Part shown: positions 15,637 through 24,364 of the stretch, piece after piece
Position numbering within the stretch: position 1 is the first letter of the stretch
Layout: each line of letters starts with the position of its first letter
Origin: an uncultured Desulfovibrio sp.
Lineage (GTDB): Bacteria > Desulfobacterota > Desulfovibrionia > Desulfovibrionales > Desulfovibrionaceae
Length of the DNA stretch: 37,034 nucleotides
Reading direction: 5' to 3'
Assembly (NCBI GenBank): GCA_900541395.1
Contig: UQJT01000025.1
Span: 1-37,034 of the forward strand
Notes under the pieces: model-generated
The model's input: only the letters and a program-made list of their open reading frames with translations
What the model was told of the DNA's origin: nothing
Database searches by the model: none
Translations under genes and position numbers: made by a program

Positions 15637-18600
15637 TGCGTATCCGGGCCTTCCATATCGACGCGTTTGGCGTTCTGTCCCAGGTGACCGTGGACGATCT
15701 GCCCAGGGGGATGGGCATTTTCCTCGGCAACAACGAGGCGGGCAAGTCCACCTGCCTGGAATTTTTCCGTACCGTGCTCACCGGGTATCCCGCGCCGCGC
15801 ACCAAAGAAAGCCGCAAAAGCTGGGCCTCCGGCGGGCAAAACCAGGGCGGTTCGTTGCATCTGGAAACCGAAGACGGGGCGATCCTGCGCCTGAGCCGTC
15901 GCCCCGGTCCGGCCGGCGGCGTGCCCGCCCTGTTCGACGCTGTGGGCAATCCCGTGGATATGGCTGAACTGGATCGGCTCATGGGCGGTGTGACCCGTGA
16001 GGTGTACCGCTCCATCTACGGGTTCAGCCTGTCCGAATTGCAAAGTTTCGAATCCCTGGACAGCGAGGCCGTGCGCAACGCCTTGTATGGGGCCAGCTTC
16101 GGCCTGGGGCTGCGTTCGCCCGGCGCGGCCCTGGCGCGGCTGGAAAATGCCATGGACGAGGTCTTCAAACCTCGGGGCAAGACGGGGACGCTCAACGTGG
16201 CCCTGCGCCGCTGGGAAGAAGTGCGCGTCGAATTGCGCGAAGCCGAGGAAGAGGCCGCCCGTTACGACGCTTTGGCCTCCGAGCGGGAAGAGGCGGGCGA
16301 AGCCCTGGCCGCCCTGCGCGCTGAGAAAACGGCCCTGGAGGGGGAGCGCCGCGATCTGGAACGACGTCTCGGGGTGTGGAAGCAATGGGAGGAATGGCGT
16401 CTGGCCCAGGCCCGGCTGGAGCGGCTGGAGCCGGTGGCCGAAACTTTTCCTCTGGACGGCCCGGCCCGCTTGGAACGTTTGCTCGACCGGCGCGAGGAGG
16501 CCCGCCGCCGCGCGGCCATCGCCCGCGAGCGGGCGGAACGTCTGACCGCGACCCTGGCCGACCTGACCCCGGACGTCCGCCTGCTGCCCCTGGCTCCGGA
16601 CATCCGCGCGCTGAGCGAGCGCAAGAGCAGTTGCCGCAACGCCCTTATAGCCTTGCCCGCGCTGCGCGCCAATCTTCAGCGCGCCGAGGAGAATTTGGCC
16701 CGGCAACTGGCCCTGCTCGGACCGGATTGGGACATGGAGCGCATCCGGCGTATGGACCGTTCTCTGTTCGTGCGTGAAGAACTGGAGCGTCGGGCCATGG
16801 CTATTCAGGCGGCGGACACGGGCGTCGCGGCCCTGTCCTCGGCGCTGGAGCGGGCCGTTCGTGACGGCGAGCAGGCCGAACACGGGGTGGAACTGGCCCG
16901 GCAGGCTCTGGAGGCTCTGCCCGAACCTGTGGCCGAACTGGATGCCCCTGCCCGCGACACCTTGCGGGCGGGGCTTTTGCGCGTGGAGGAGGGGGAACGT
17001 CGCCTGCCCGAGCGTGAAAAGGCCCTGGCCGCGTCCCGAGCCGAATACGGCCGCGCGCTTTCCTATCTGCGTCTGCGGCCCGACGCCTCGCCCGCCCAGT
17101 TGCAGGCCCTGGCCGCCGCCCAGGAAGAGGCCTTGGGTCTGGCTGAAGACGTGCGTTCCCGCGCCGCCGTCGCGGCGGACGCAAGCCGCGAGGTGCAGAC
17201 CGCCCGTAAAGACGAGGAAGCCGCCGCCGACCGGCTGAACCGTCTGCTCACCCAGGAGGCCGAACTTTCCGGCGCGGACAGGCAGGCCCTGGACAAGCGC
17301 CGCGCGGCCCTGCGCCGCCTGCGTCAGAGCGCGGCCCTGTTGCATCAGGAAGAAGAACGTCTGGCCGACTTGGGCGAACGCCATGCCGCACAGGAGGCCG
17401 CTTTCCCCCGGCCCCGGGCCAACCGTCCGGCCCTGGCGGCCGGATCGGTTCTGTCCGCGATCGGAGCGGCCATGCTGATCGCGCGTCTGGGGCTGGGCGT
17501 GGAGACGATCGATATCCCCGCTCTCTGGACCTCGCTTCTGTCTTCGCCCGTTCCGGCCTGGGCGGGCGTCGCCTCGTTGCCGCTGTGGGCCGCTTACGTG
17601 GTGTTGTTCGTGGGCGTGGTATGCCTGGCTGTGGGCTTGCCCCGCTCCGGTCCGGATCAGGAACGTTGCGAAAGTCAGCTCGAACAACTCCGTTCCCGTC
17701 GCGACACCAGCGCCGCCCGCCTGGCCGAGTTGCAGGGCGAAGTCCGAGCGCTGTGCGAGGGCCTGGGGCTGAACCCCGACGCCCTGCAGGCCGAAGCTCC
17801 GGATGCGCTTGACGCGCTTGACGCACAGTTGGATCAGGAGCGGGAACAGTGCGCCGCCGGGGAAAGAATTCAGCAGGAAAAGACGCTGTTGCAGAGTGAA
17901 CTGGACGCCAAGCGCCGCCGGCTCCAGCAGCGGGAGCGCGAACACGCCGCCGCCGAAAGCGCGGTACAGGACGTGCAGCGCCGCTGGCACGATTATCTGG
18001 TGCGACTGGGCGTGCTCAACGTGCCTGTGCCCGAGGCCGCTCAGGCTTTTTTCGCCCGGGTGGAGTCCACCCGGCTGGCCCGCGCCGCGGCGGCCTCCAT
18101 CGAGGAGGAAATTCGGGAACTGCGCGGACGCGGGCCCGAACTGGTGGCCACGGCCCGCGAGATATTGCCGTCCGGGGCGCTGCCGCCTCCGCCTCCGGTT
18201 TCGGCGGGCGACTCCCTGGCCGCCGATGAGCTGGAGGCCGTCACGGCTGCGGTGCGCCGGGTGCTGGAGTCCTGCCGTCAAGCCGACGCCCGCAGCGAAA
18301 AGCGGGCCGCTGCGGCCGAAGCTCTGCGCGCGGCCGAAGCGACCGCCGTCCGCGCCGGTGAAGCGTGTGCCGCGGCCGAAAGCGCCCTCCGCGAGGGACG
18401 GGCCGAACGGGCCGCGCTGGACGCCGAATGGCGCGAGTATCTGGGAGGTCTGGGGCTGGATCTGCATCTTTCTCCCTCCACCACACGGGAGGCCTTGGAC
18501 TGCATGGAACGCTGCCTGGCCGCCGAGACCGAATGCACGCGCCTGCGTGAGGAAACAGCCCTGCAGGAGCGCGAGCGCGATGCGCTGGCCCTGCCCCTGG

Positions 18601-19688
18601 CCGATCTGTTGGAGCGTGCCGGTCGTGCCCCCCATCTGGGCCTGGATCGCGAACCCGACTGGCTGGCCACTCTGGATATTATGCAGCGCGATGCGGACAA
18701 TGCCCGACGTGTGGACGAGGAGCGCGCCCGTGTCCTGGCGCAGGCCGAGGAGCAGGCCGAAGAATTGCGTGCCGCCGAAGCCGCCGAAGCCGACGCCTGC
18801 CGGGCCGTGGACGAACTGTTGGGGCTGGGTCGGGCGGATGATCCCGAAAGTTTCCGTCGCTTGGCCGCCGTGCGGGATGAGCGCGACGGTCTGCTGCGGC
18901 GCTGCCAGGACCTGGAGGACGCCTTGCGGCTGGCCGCCGGGGATATTCCCCTGGCTTCGTTTTTGGAGGAATTCGCCGCGCTGGACAAAGGCTCGCTGGA
19001 TGTCCGTTCGGCCGAAGTGGGACATCGTCTGGAGGAATTGCGTGAGGACGAGCAACGCCGGGCGGCGGCCGCCGCCGCGTTGGACGCTCGCCTGAGCGAT
19101 ATGACCGCCTCTCGACGTTTGGCCGATCTGCGGGCCCGCGACGCCTCGTTGGAGGAAAGCGCCCGGCTCTTGTCCCGGGAGTGGAGCAGGCTGGCCCTGG
19201 CCCGCGAACTGCTGCTCGACGCCCGACGGCATTACGAAAAGGAACGTCAGCCTGAAGTGATACGGACGGCCTCGGATATTTTCGCCTCCATCACCGACGG
19301 GGCCTGGCCCCTGGTATCCGCCTCGCTGGAAGACAGTTCCCTGCGCGTGGTGCCGCCCCACGGCGACCCCTTGCCCCCCGATGTACTCAGCCGGGGCGCG
19401 CAGGAGCAATTGTATCTGGCCCTGAGGCTGGCCCACATCCGTAGTCACGCCCGCCACGCCGCCGCTCTGCCGGTGATCATGGACGATATTCTTGTCAACT
19501 TCGACCCCGACCGTGCCCGCCGTACCATGCGTGCCCTGGCCGACCTGACAGCCCCGGCCGACGGCGGTCCCGGTCATCAGATACTGTTTTTCACCTGCCA
19601 CCCCGGCATGGCGGAACAATTGCGCGAACTTGTGCCCGACAGCGCGTTGTTCTCCGTGGACAAGGGGCGCATTGCCCGGGTAGGATAA
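15636..19688 (+). CDS. yhaN: SbcC/Rad50-like coiled-coil ATPase with central membrane segment, YhaN family
   Basis: The start ATG at 15636 overlaps the yhaO stop; the protein has 1350 residues. The N-terminus carries the Rad50-type ATPase half with Walker A GNNEAGKST (31-39). Long coiled coils follow, very rich in Ala, Glu and Arg. The C-terminus carries the ABC-type signature LSRGAQEQLYLALRLAH near residue 1250 and Walker B VIMDDILVNFD near 1280. At the middle of the chain, where Rad50 has its zinc hook, are two hydrophobic stretches of membrane-helix length (about 598-622 and 642-668). No CxxC is present there. With YhaO it should form a nuclease-ATPase complex; membrane tethering is inferred from hydrophobicity only. 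Confidence 0.9.
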   Translation: MRIRAFHIDAFGVLSQVTVDDLPRGMGIFLGNNEAGKSTCLEFFRTVLTGYPAPRTKESRKSWASGGQNQGGSLHLETEDGAILRLSRRPGPAGGVPALFDAVGNPVDMAELDRLMGGVTREVYRSIYGFSLSELQSFESLDSEAVRNALYGASFGLGLRSPGAALARLENAMDEVFKPRGKTGTLNVALRRWEEVRVELREAEEEAARYDALASEREEAGEALAALRAEKTALEGERRDLERRLGVWKQWEEWRLAQARLERLEPVAETFPLDGPARLERLLDRREEARRRAAIARERAERLTATLADLTPDVRLLPLAPDIRALSERKSSCRNALIALPALRANLQRAEENLARQLALLGPDWDMERIRRMDRSLFVREELERRAMAIQAADTGVAALSSALERAVRDGEQAEHGVELARQALEALPEPVAELDAPARDTLRAGLLRVEEGERRLPEREKALAASRAEYGRALSYLRLRPDASPAQLQALAAAQEEALGLAEDVRSRAAVAADASREVQTARKDEEAAADRLNRLLTQEAELSGADRQALDKRRAALRRLRQSAALLHQEEERLADLGERHAAQEAAFPRPRANRPALAAGSVLSAIGAAMLIARLGLGVETIDIPALWTSLLSSPVPAWAGVASLPLWAAYVVLFVGVVCLAVGLPRSGPDQERCESQLEQLRSRRDTSAARLAELQGEVRALCEGLGLNPDALQAEAPDALDALDAQLDQEREQCAAGERIQQEKTLLQSELDAKRRRLQQREREHAAAESAVQDVQRRWHDYLVRLGVLNVPVPEAAQAFFARVESTRLARAAAASIEEEIRELRGRGPELVATAREILPSGALPPPPPVSAGDSLAADELEAVTAAVRRVLESCRQADARSEKRAAAAEALRAAEATAVRAGEACAAAESALREGRAERAALDAEWREYLGGLGLDLHLSPSTTREALDCMERCLAAETECTRLREETALQERERDALALPLADLLERAGRAPHLGLDREPDWLATLDIMQRDADNARRVDEERARVLAQAEEQAEELRAAEAAEADACRAVDELLGLGRADDPESFRRLAAVRDERDGLLRRCQDLEDALRLAAGDIPLASFLEEFAALDKGSLDVRSAEVGHRLEELREDEQRRAAAAAALDARLSDMTASRRLADLRARDASLEESARLLSREWSRLALARELLLDARRHYEKERQPEVIRTASDIFASITDGAWPLVSASLEDSSLRVVPPHGDPLPPDVLSRGAQEQLYLALRLAHIRSHARHAAALPVIMDDILVNFDPDRARRTMRALADLTAPADGGPGHQILFFTCHPGMAEQLRELVPDSALFSVDKGRIARVG

Positions 19689-19693
19689 AAGAG

Positions 19694-19876
19694 CGCGGGG
19701 CGCTGCCCCGCACCCCACCGGGGGAATGATTCCCCCCGGCCCCCCCCTCGACAGTAACAGCTTGAAACTATTGGGGGTGCAGGGCGTATTACGCCCTGCC
19801 GAGGGGCAGTTTGAGGGGGCGAGAAGCCCCCTCAAGGACTTTTTCAGCAGTCTGACGGGGAGGCGGAGCCTCCCCG
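19694..19876 (+). repeat. Hairpin-array repeat (family H), copy C
   Basis: Five perfect hairpins fill the gap between yhaN and the MFS gene. They are 19695-19711 (GCGGGGC-GCT-GCCCCGC), 19718-19738 (GGGGGAA-TGA-TTCCCCC plus flanking CC/GG), 19779-19799 (GCAGGGCGT-ATT-ACGCCCTGC), 19811-19835 (TTGAGGGGGC with its complement around GAGAA) and 19856-19876 (CGGGGAGGC-GGA-GCCTCCCCG). The first four occur, in the same order and with the same linkers, in copy B at 30086-30236; the third and fourth recur in copy A. The structured core of copies A and B is absent. The first hairpin may act as the yhaN terminator, though no T-run follows. Confidence 0.75.
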
Positions 19877-19897
19877 CTTGTATTTTCGGGAGGCGTC

Positions 19898-21097
19898 ATG
19901 ACGGGTGAACCGCCGTTTTTGTTTCGCGGGGCGTTGCCCTGGACCGCGTTTGTGGCGGTGTTGTTCTGGCTCAACTATTCGGCGCGGGCCATGCTCAGCC
20001 CCTTGCTGGTCAGCGTGGAAGCCGACCTGGGGGTAGGGCACGCGGCGGCCACTTCGTTGCTGTTCATGCAGAGCCTGGGCTTTTGCGTCGCACAGTTTTC
20101 ATGCGGCTTTTTACTCAGCCGCATCCGTCCCTTCCGCATGACCGGGGGGTCGGTCTTGGCCTCGGGACTGGTTCTGATCGCCATGCTGACTGTGCACAGT
20201 CTGAGCCGTGGGCGCTTGATGTTCATGCTGTTCGGTTTCACGGCCGGGTTTTATTTTCCGGCGGCTATGGCTACCCTGTCCAGCCTGGTCTATCCCCGCG
20301 ACTGGGGCAAGGCCGTGGCCGTGCACGAACTGGCCCCCAACGTGGGGTTCATCTTTCTGCCCCTGCTGGCCCAGGCGGGTTTGCTGATCGCCACGTGGCA
20401 GGGCGTGTTCGCCCTGCTGGGCGGCTTCATGGCGCTGGTGGGCGGGGCCTTTCTGCTGTTCGGCAAGGGGGGGCGGGCCTATTCCGCGCCGCCCTCGTTC
20501 CGGGGCGTGTCGGGCATGGTGCGCGATCCCGCCCTGGGCGCCATCGTGATATTGCTGGCCATCGCCACCATCGGCGAGTTTTCCGTGTTCAGCGTGCTTC
20601 AGATTTATCTGGTGGGGGAACAGGGTTTCAGACCGGGCACGGCCAACATCGTCATTTCCCTGGCCCGTCTGGTGACGCCCTTGGCCGTAGTGATAGGCGG
20701 TTGGGCCGCCGACCGGCGCGACGTGTACCGGGTGGTGGGCATCGGGCTGACTGTGCATGCCGTGGCTCTGGGCCTGATGTGCGTGCCCGGAGCCCGCACG
20801 CCGGCTTTGATCGGCGTGGGCATGCAGGCCGCGTCCATCGCCGTGCTTTTTCCGTCCATTTTCAAGGCGATGGCCCAGGCTTTCCCCGCCGATCGTCAGC
20901 CCGTGCTCATGTCTCTGTCCATGCCGGTGTCGTCCGTCATTTCGGCCGGGCTGGCCCCCTTGTTTCTCGGCTGGTGCGGGGAATACCTCAGTTTCGCGGT
21001 GGGCTTCGCCACGGTGGCCGTCGCCTCCCTGGTCGGTCTGATCGCCGTGTTTTACCTTGCCCGTCGCCATGCCCGGTGCGGGGAAAGCACGCTGTAG
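19898..21097 (+). CDS. MFS transporter
   Basis: Membrane protein of 399 residues with about 12 hydrophobic segments in the major facilitator pattern. It starts MTGEPPFLFRGALPWTAF and has the loop between helices 2 and 3 as LLSRIRPFRMTGG and the AADRRDVYR loop in the second half. GGGAGG lies 5 bases before the ATG. The substrate cannot be read. The gene sits alone between the hairpin array and the metal importer, from which it is separated by 154 bp that appear to carry a promoter. Confidence 0.85.
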   Translation: MTGEPPFLFRGALPWTAFVAVLFWLNYSARAMLSPLLVSVEADLGVGHAAATSLLFMQSLGFCVAQFSCGFLLSRIRPFRMTGGSVLASGLVLIAMLTVHSLSRGRLMFMLFGFTAGFYFPAAMATLSSLVYPRDWGKAVAVHELAPNVGFIFLPLLAQAGLLIATWQGVFALLGGFMALVGGAFLLFGKGGRAYSAPPSFRGVSGMVRDPALGAIVILLAIATIGEFSVFSVLQIYLVGEQGFRPGTANIVISLARLVTPLAVVIGGWAADRRDVYRVVGIGLTVHAVALGLMCVPGARTPALIGVGMQAASIAVLFPSIFKAMAQAFPADRQPVLMSLSMPVSSVISAGLAPLFLGWCGEYLSFAVGFATVAVASLVGLIAVFYLARRHARCGESTL

Positions 21098-21184
21098 CGG
21101 CGCGGTTTTCGTTTCCTGCTCCTCCGCCCCGACAAAGCAGCGACGCATCGTATACGTTTGCTCCGGACGCTTCGAAGGCAATAC

Positions 21185-21212
21185 TTGACAGGATTCAGGA
21201 AAGCCAATTAAT
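21185..21212 (+). promoter_or_regulatory. Candidate promoter of the znu-like operon
   Basis: TTGACA at 21185-21190 is a perfect -35; ATTAAT at 21207-21212, after a 16-nt spacer, is 4 of 6 to the -10 consensus. About 25 bp upstream is a short palindrome CGTATACG (21151-21158) with partly matched flanks, which could be a metal-regulator site. It does not fit the Zur consensus I know well enough to name it. Confidence 0.45.
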
Positions 21213-21251
21213 GCCCATAGCTGGACGACATACAAAGGATAAGGCGCAGCT

Positions 21252-22181
21252 ATGATGTCCCGTTGGAGAATGATGATCTTTCTGGCGCTGTTCCTGGCGA
21301 CGACTTTGACGCCCGGGACGGCGGGGGCCGCGACGGAAAGGTCGGCGGACGGACAAACGCGGGTGTTGGTCACCACGTTTCCCCTGTGGCTCATGGCTCG
21401 ACGGGTGGCCGCCGACGTTCCCGGCGTGGCGGTGGACCTCATGATTCCGGCCGGATCGGGGTGCCCGCACGATTACGGTCTGACCCCCCGGGATATGATG
21501 CTTTTGTCCGGGGCGGACGTGTTGATTATGAACGGCCTGGGGCTGGAGGCCTTTCTGGGGCCCGATGCCGGTACCGTGGCCGCCCGCCTGAAGCCGGGCG
21601 GTCGGGTGATCGCGGCCGCCGAAGGCGTGCCCGACATTCTTCCCGACGAAGACGGGACGCGCGCCAACCCGCACCTGTTCGCCAGTCCGCGCATGGCTGC
21701 CCTGTTGGTGAAAAACATAGGCGCGGGCCTGGCCGAAGCGGATCCGGCACACGCCGACCGATACCTGAACAACGCCGAATCCTACGCCGTCACGCTGGAC
21801 GCTCTGGCCGACGCATTCGCGGCCCTGGGGGCGCGCCTGGCCAATCCCCGCGTCGTGACCCAGCACCGGGACTTCGATTACCTGGCCCGCGACGCGGGCC
21901 TGAACATAGTGGGCGTAGTCCGGCCCCACGAAGGACAGGAACCCTCGGCCGCCGATTTGCTGCGCCTGACGCGGCTCATTCGGGAGGAAAACGTGGGAGC
22001 CGTGTTTACCGAACCCCAGTACCCGGCCAAGGCCGGGGAGACTCTGGCCCGCGAAACCGGCGTGCCTCTGGCCGTGCTGGACCCCGTGGCCAACGGCCCC
22101 GCCGACGCCTCTCCGGACTATTATGAGCGGGTTATGGAGAATAACCTGCGCACTCTGGAGCGCACCCTTGACGCCCGCTGA
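21252..22181 (+). CDS. znuA: Zinc/manganese ABC transporter substrate-binding protein
   Basis: Periplasmic cluster-A-I metal-binding protein of 309 residues with a Sec signal peptide (hydrophobic core MMIFLALFLATTL, cleavage likely after AGA). Metal-ligand motifs are in the right order: CPHDYGL, NPHLFAS, TQHRDFDYL and TEPQYPAK. The His-rich loop that many zinc-specific ZnuA proteins carry is missing, so Mn or another divalent metal is possible. The start is one of two adjacent ATGs (21252 or 21255). It is first in a three-gene operon; the ATPase start lies inside its 3' end. Confidence 0.88.
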   Translation: MMSRWRMMIFLALFLATTLTPGTAGAATERSADGQTRVLVTTFPLWLMARRVAADVPGVAVDLMIPAGSGCPHDYGLTPRDMMLLSGADVLIMNGLGLEAFLGPDAGTVAARLKPGGRVIAAAEGVPDILPDEDGTRANPHLFASPRMAALLVKNIGAGLAEADPAHADRYLNNAESYAVTLDALADAFAALGARLANPRVVTQHRDFDYLARDAGLNIVGVVRPHEGQEPSAADLLRLTRLIREENVGAVFTEPQYPAKAGETLARETGVPLAVLDPVANGPADASPDYYERVMENNLRTLERTLDAR

Positions 22182-22968
22182 CGCCGTCAGGTTCGACAAG
22201 GTTTCGGTGCGGCGCAGCGGGTTGCCCATTCTGGACGAGGTGAGCGCCGTGGTGCCTCGGGGAGGCTGCACCGTCATCGTGGGGCCCAACGGAGCGGGTA
22301 AAACCACGCTGCTCCTGGCCCTGCTGGGCGAAGTTCCGTACCGGGGCCGCATCCGGATGGGGACGGGCGGACAGGGCGCGACGAGCGCGCCCCGCATCGG
22401 TTATGTGCCTCAGCGCATTGCCCTCGATCGGGGTATGCCTTTGACCGTAACCGAATTTTTGGCCTTGGGCGAACAAGTCCGGCCCTTATGGCTGGGTGTG
22501 CGGCGCGACGTGCGGCGCAAGGCCCACGATCTGCTGAGGCTGGTACGCGCCGCCCACCTGGCCGATCGACGTCTGGGGGCTCTGTCCGGGGGCGAGACGC
22601 AACGCGTGCTGCTGGCCCTGGCCCTGCAACGCGAACCGGACCTGCTGGTGCTGGACGAACCGTCGGCGGGAGTGGACTTCGAAGGGGAGCACCTGTTCTG
22701 CGAACTTTTGGAGGAACTGCGCGCCCGGCGGGGCTTCACCCAACTTATGGTCAGCCACGATCTGGGCATGGTGGCGCATCACGCCACCCATGTCATCTGC
22801 CTCAAACGCAGGGTGGTTGCCCAGGGCGCCCCGGCCGAGGTGCTTACCCCCGAAACGTTGAACGCTCTGTTCGGTCTGCACATGGGCCTCATCCACGGGG
22901 CCGCCTGCCCGCCCGCCTGCCGCCCGGCCGGTTGCGGGGCCGCCCACGGGGAGAAATGCCGTGATTGA
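22168..22968 (+). CDS. znuC: Zinc/manganese ABC transporter ATP-binding protein
   Basis: ABC ATPase of 266 residues with Walker A GPNGAGKTT, Q-loop region IGYVPQR, signature LSGGETQRV, Walker B LLVLDEPSAGVD and switch SHDLG. TTG at 22168 is chosen as start because GGAG lies 7 bases upstream and the protein then begins TPADAVRFDKVSV, as ABC domains do. It overlaps znuA by 14 nt. The last ~27 residues are unusual: HGAACPPACRPAGCGAAHGE followed by KC, a Cys/His-rich tail that looks able to bind metal. It overlaps the permease by 8 nt. Confidence 0.9.
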   Translation: MTPADAVRFDKVSVRRSGLPILDEVSAVVPRGGCTVIVGPNGAGKTTLLLALLGEVPYRGRIRMGTGGQGATSAPRIGYVPQRIALDRGMPLTVTEFLALGEQVRPLWLGVRRDVRRKAHDLLRLVRAAHLADRRLGALSGGETQRVLLALALQREPDLLVLDEPSAGVDFEGEHLFCELLEELRARRGFTQLMVSHDLGMVAHHATHVICLKRRVVAQGAPAEVLTPETLNALFGLHMGLIHGAACPPACRPAGCGAAHGEKCRD

Positions 22969-23824
22969 TTTGTCCTGGCTCTATCACCTGGCCGGGTTGC
23001 TGCCCTTTGAAGCCATGCAGGCCCGTTTCATGCAACAGGCTTTGACGGCTCTGCTGCTGCTCGCGCCCATGACGGCGGTTCTGGGCGTGCAGGTGGTAAG
23101 TTTCCGCATGGCCTTCTTTTCCGACGCCATCAGCCATTCCGCCTTCGCCGGGGTGGCGTTGGGCCTCATCGCCGGGGTACACCCGCACTTGGCCATGCCC
23201 GCCTTCGGGGTGCTGGTGGGCCTGGGCATCATGGCTGTGGGCAGGCATAGCTCGCTGTCGGCCGATACGGTCATCGGCGTGTTCTTTTCGGCCGTGGTGG
23301 CTTTCGGCCTGGCCGTGGTCAGCCGCCACAACACCGTGGCCCGCGATCTGCAGCAGTTTCTATATGGCGACATCCTGACCATAGGGGAGGGGGACATTCA
23401 ATGGTTGCTCGCGCTGCTGGTCGTGTTTCTGATATTTCAGGCCTTCGCCTGCAACCGTCTCCTGTATATCGGACTCCATCCCGTGGTGGCCCGAGCCCAC
23501 GGGGTGCCCGTGGCCCGCTGTCAGTACCTGTTCGCCGCTCTGTTGGCTCTGGTGGTCATGTTTTCGGTGTGGGGCGTGGGTGTTCTGCTGGTGACGGCCC
23601 TGCTCATCGTACCCGCCGCGGCGGCGCGCAACTTCGCGTCCACGGCGGGCGGCATGTACTGGTGGGCTCTTGCGATCAGTCTGAGTTCCTCGGTAGCCGG
23701 GCTGATGCTGTCCGCTCAACCCTGGATGGGCACGGCCACCGGGGCCACCATCATCCTGGCGGCCTGCGTTTGGTTCGCCGCCAGCGCCGTATGGGCCGCT
23801 CTGCGCGGTTGGCGACGGGATTGA
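22961..23824 (+). CDS. znuB: Zinc/manganese ABC transporter permease
   Basis: Membrane permease of 287 residues, ABC-3 family, with about eight helices. Family marks include FRMAFFSDAISHSAFAGVAL, DLQQFLYGDIL and VGVLLVTALLIVPAAAARN. The start is GTG at 22961 inside the end of znuC. It completes the importer. The 179 bp after it carry a CCGTCC/GGACGG inverted repeat without a T-run, then the left copy of the SMR-flanking motif. Confidence 0.92.
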   Translation: MIDLSWLYHLAGLLPFEAMQARFMQQALTALLLLAPMTAVLGVQVVSFRMAFFSDAISHSAFAGVALGLIAGVHPHLAMPAFGVLVGLGIMAVGRHSSLSADTVIGVFFSAVVAFGLAVVSRHNTVARDLQQFLYGDILTIGEGDIQWLLALLVVFLIFQAFACNRLLYIGLHPVVARAHGVPVARCQYLFAALLALVVMFSVWGVGVLLVTALLIVPAAAARNFASTAGGMYWWALAISLSSSVAGLMLSAQPWMGTATGATIILAACVWFAASAVWAALRGWRRD

Positions 23825-23941
23825 CCGTCCCGAGCTTCGCGCGCAAAGGACGGTCCGGAAGCGCGGGCCTGCCCTGAGCATGTTGTCATCGAAAGTGGTT
23901 GTCGATCAGGCCTTCGTGTTCCGACCCGCAGGTTTCACGCC

Positions 23942-23987
23942 TGAAGCCGGAGCCTTGCGCCATAAGCGCGCCTCGACTCCGGAAGTC
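23942..23987 (-). repeat. SMR-flanking repeat motif, left copy
   Basis: On the minus strand this reads GACTTCCG, then GAGGCGCGCTT, then GGCTCCGGCTTCA. The same three blocks occur in the same order on the plus strand at 24555-24605. The two copies therefore lie in inverted orientation on either side of the SMR gene. Each contains short internal inverted repeats (CCGGAG with CTCCGG here). Confidence 0.6.
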
Positions 23988-24003
23988 TTTTCAAAAAAAG
24001 GCT

Positions 24004-24336
24004 CTAGTGCCCCGACATGGATGAGAAAAGCTGCATAACCGCAACTCCGGCCACGATTAGCCCCATGCCCAGCACGGCGGGCAGATCGGGCTTTTGCCCG
24101 TAGACGACCATGGCCAGCAGGGCCGTGGCCACGATGCCTCCCGCGCACCAGACGGCATAGGCCACGCCCAGGGGCACGCTTTTCACCACTTGGCTCAACA
24201 ACCAGAAGGCGGTGACGTAACCCGCCGCCACCAATAGTGACGGTGCCGGGCGGGTGAACCCTTCCGCCGCTTTGAGGGCTGTGGTGGCCGTCACTTCGGC
24301 CGCGATGGCCCCTGCCAGCATAATGTAGCTGTTCAT
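24004..24336 (-). CDS. Small multidrug resistance (SMR) family transporter
   Basis: Membrane protein of 110 residues with four helices, the exact length of EmrE-type proteins. E14 in MLAGAIAAEVTATTALK matches the essential proton/substrate-coupling Glu of EmrE, and the helix-4 region AVLGMGLIVAGVAVMQLFS is typical. The start at ATG 24336 is chosen over the longer frame because an AGGAT/GAG stretch lies just upstream and the SMR N-terminus begins there. Whether it is a quaternary-amine exporter, guanidinium exporter or half of a pair cannot be told; no second SMR gene is adjacent. The LysR gene is divergent. Confidence 0.9.
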   Translation of the reverse strand: MNSYIMLAGAIAAEVTATTALKAAEGFTRPAPSLLVAAGYVTAFWLLSQVVKSVPLGVAYAVWCAGGIVATALLAMVVYGQKPDLPAVLGMGLIVAGVAVMQLFSSMSGH

Positions 24337-24364
24337 ACTCTCATCCTTGTCGTCGCAGTCGCTA

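Noticed and set aside
14263..19688. yhaO-yhaN as a novel anti-phage system
   Set aside because: Both match the known SbcD/SbcC-like YhaO/YhaN families and no defence gene is nearby; only the membrane segment is notable.
15423..19835. 1470-codon open frame on the minus strand across yhaO's end and all of yhaN
   Set aside because: It is the antisense shadow of a GC-rich coding sequence. Its protein is Gln/Gly/Pro-rich with no domain, while the plus strand encodes Walker A, signature and Walker B motifs in order.
19694..19876. CRISPR array, because of regularly spaced palindromes
   Set aside because: The hairpins differ from each other in sequence and spacing; there are no identical repeats with unique spacers and no cas genes.
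23906..24003. Frame downstream of the SMR gene reading FFEKTSGVEARLWRKAP as a real protein tail
   Set aside because: It is in a different frame from the SMR gene, comes from the repeat motif, and has no start signal of its own.
23940..24003. Terminator for the SMR gene at the T-run just after its stop
   Set aside because: On the minus strand the T-run comes before the hairpin, not after it.
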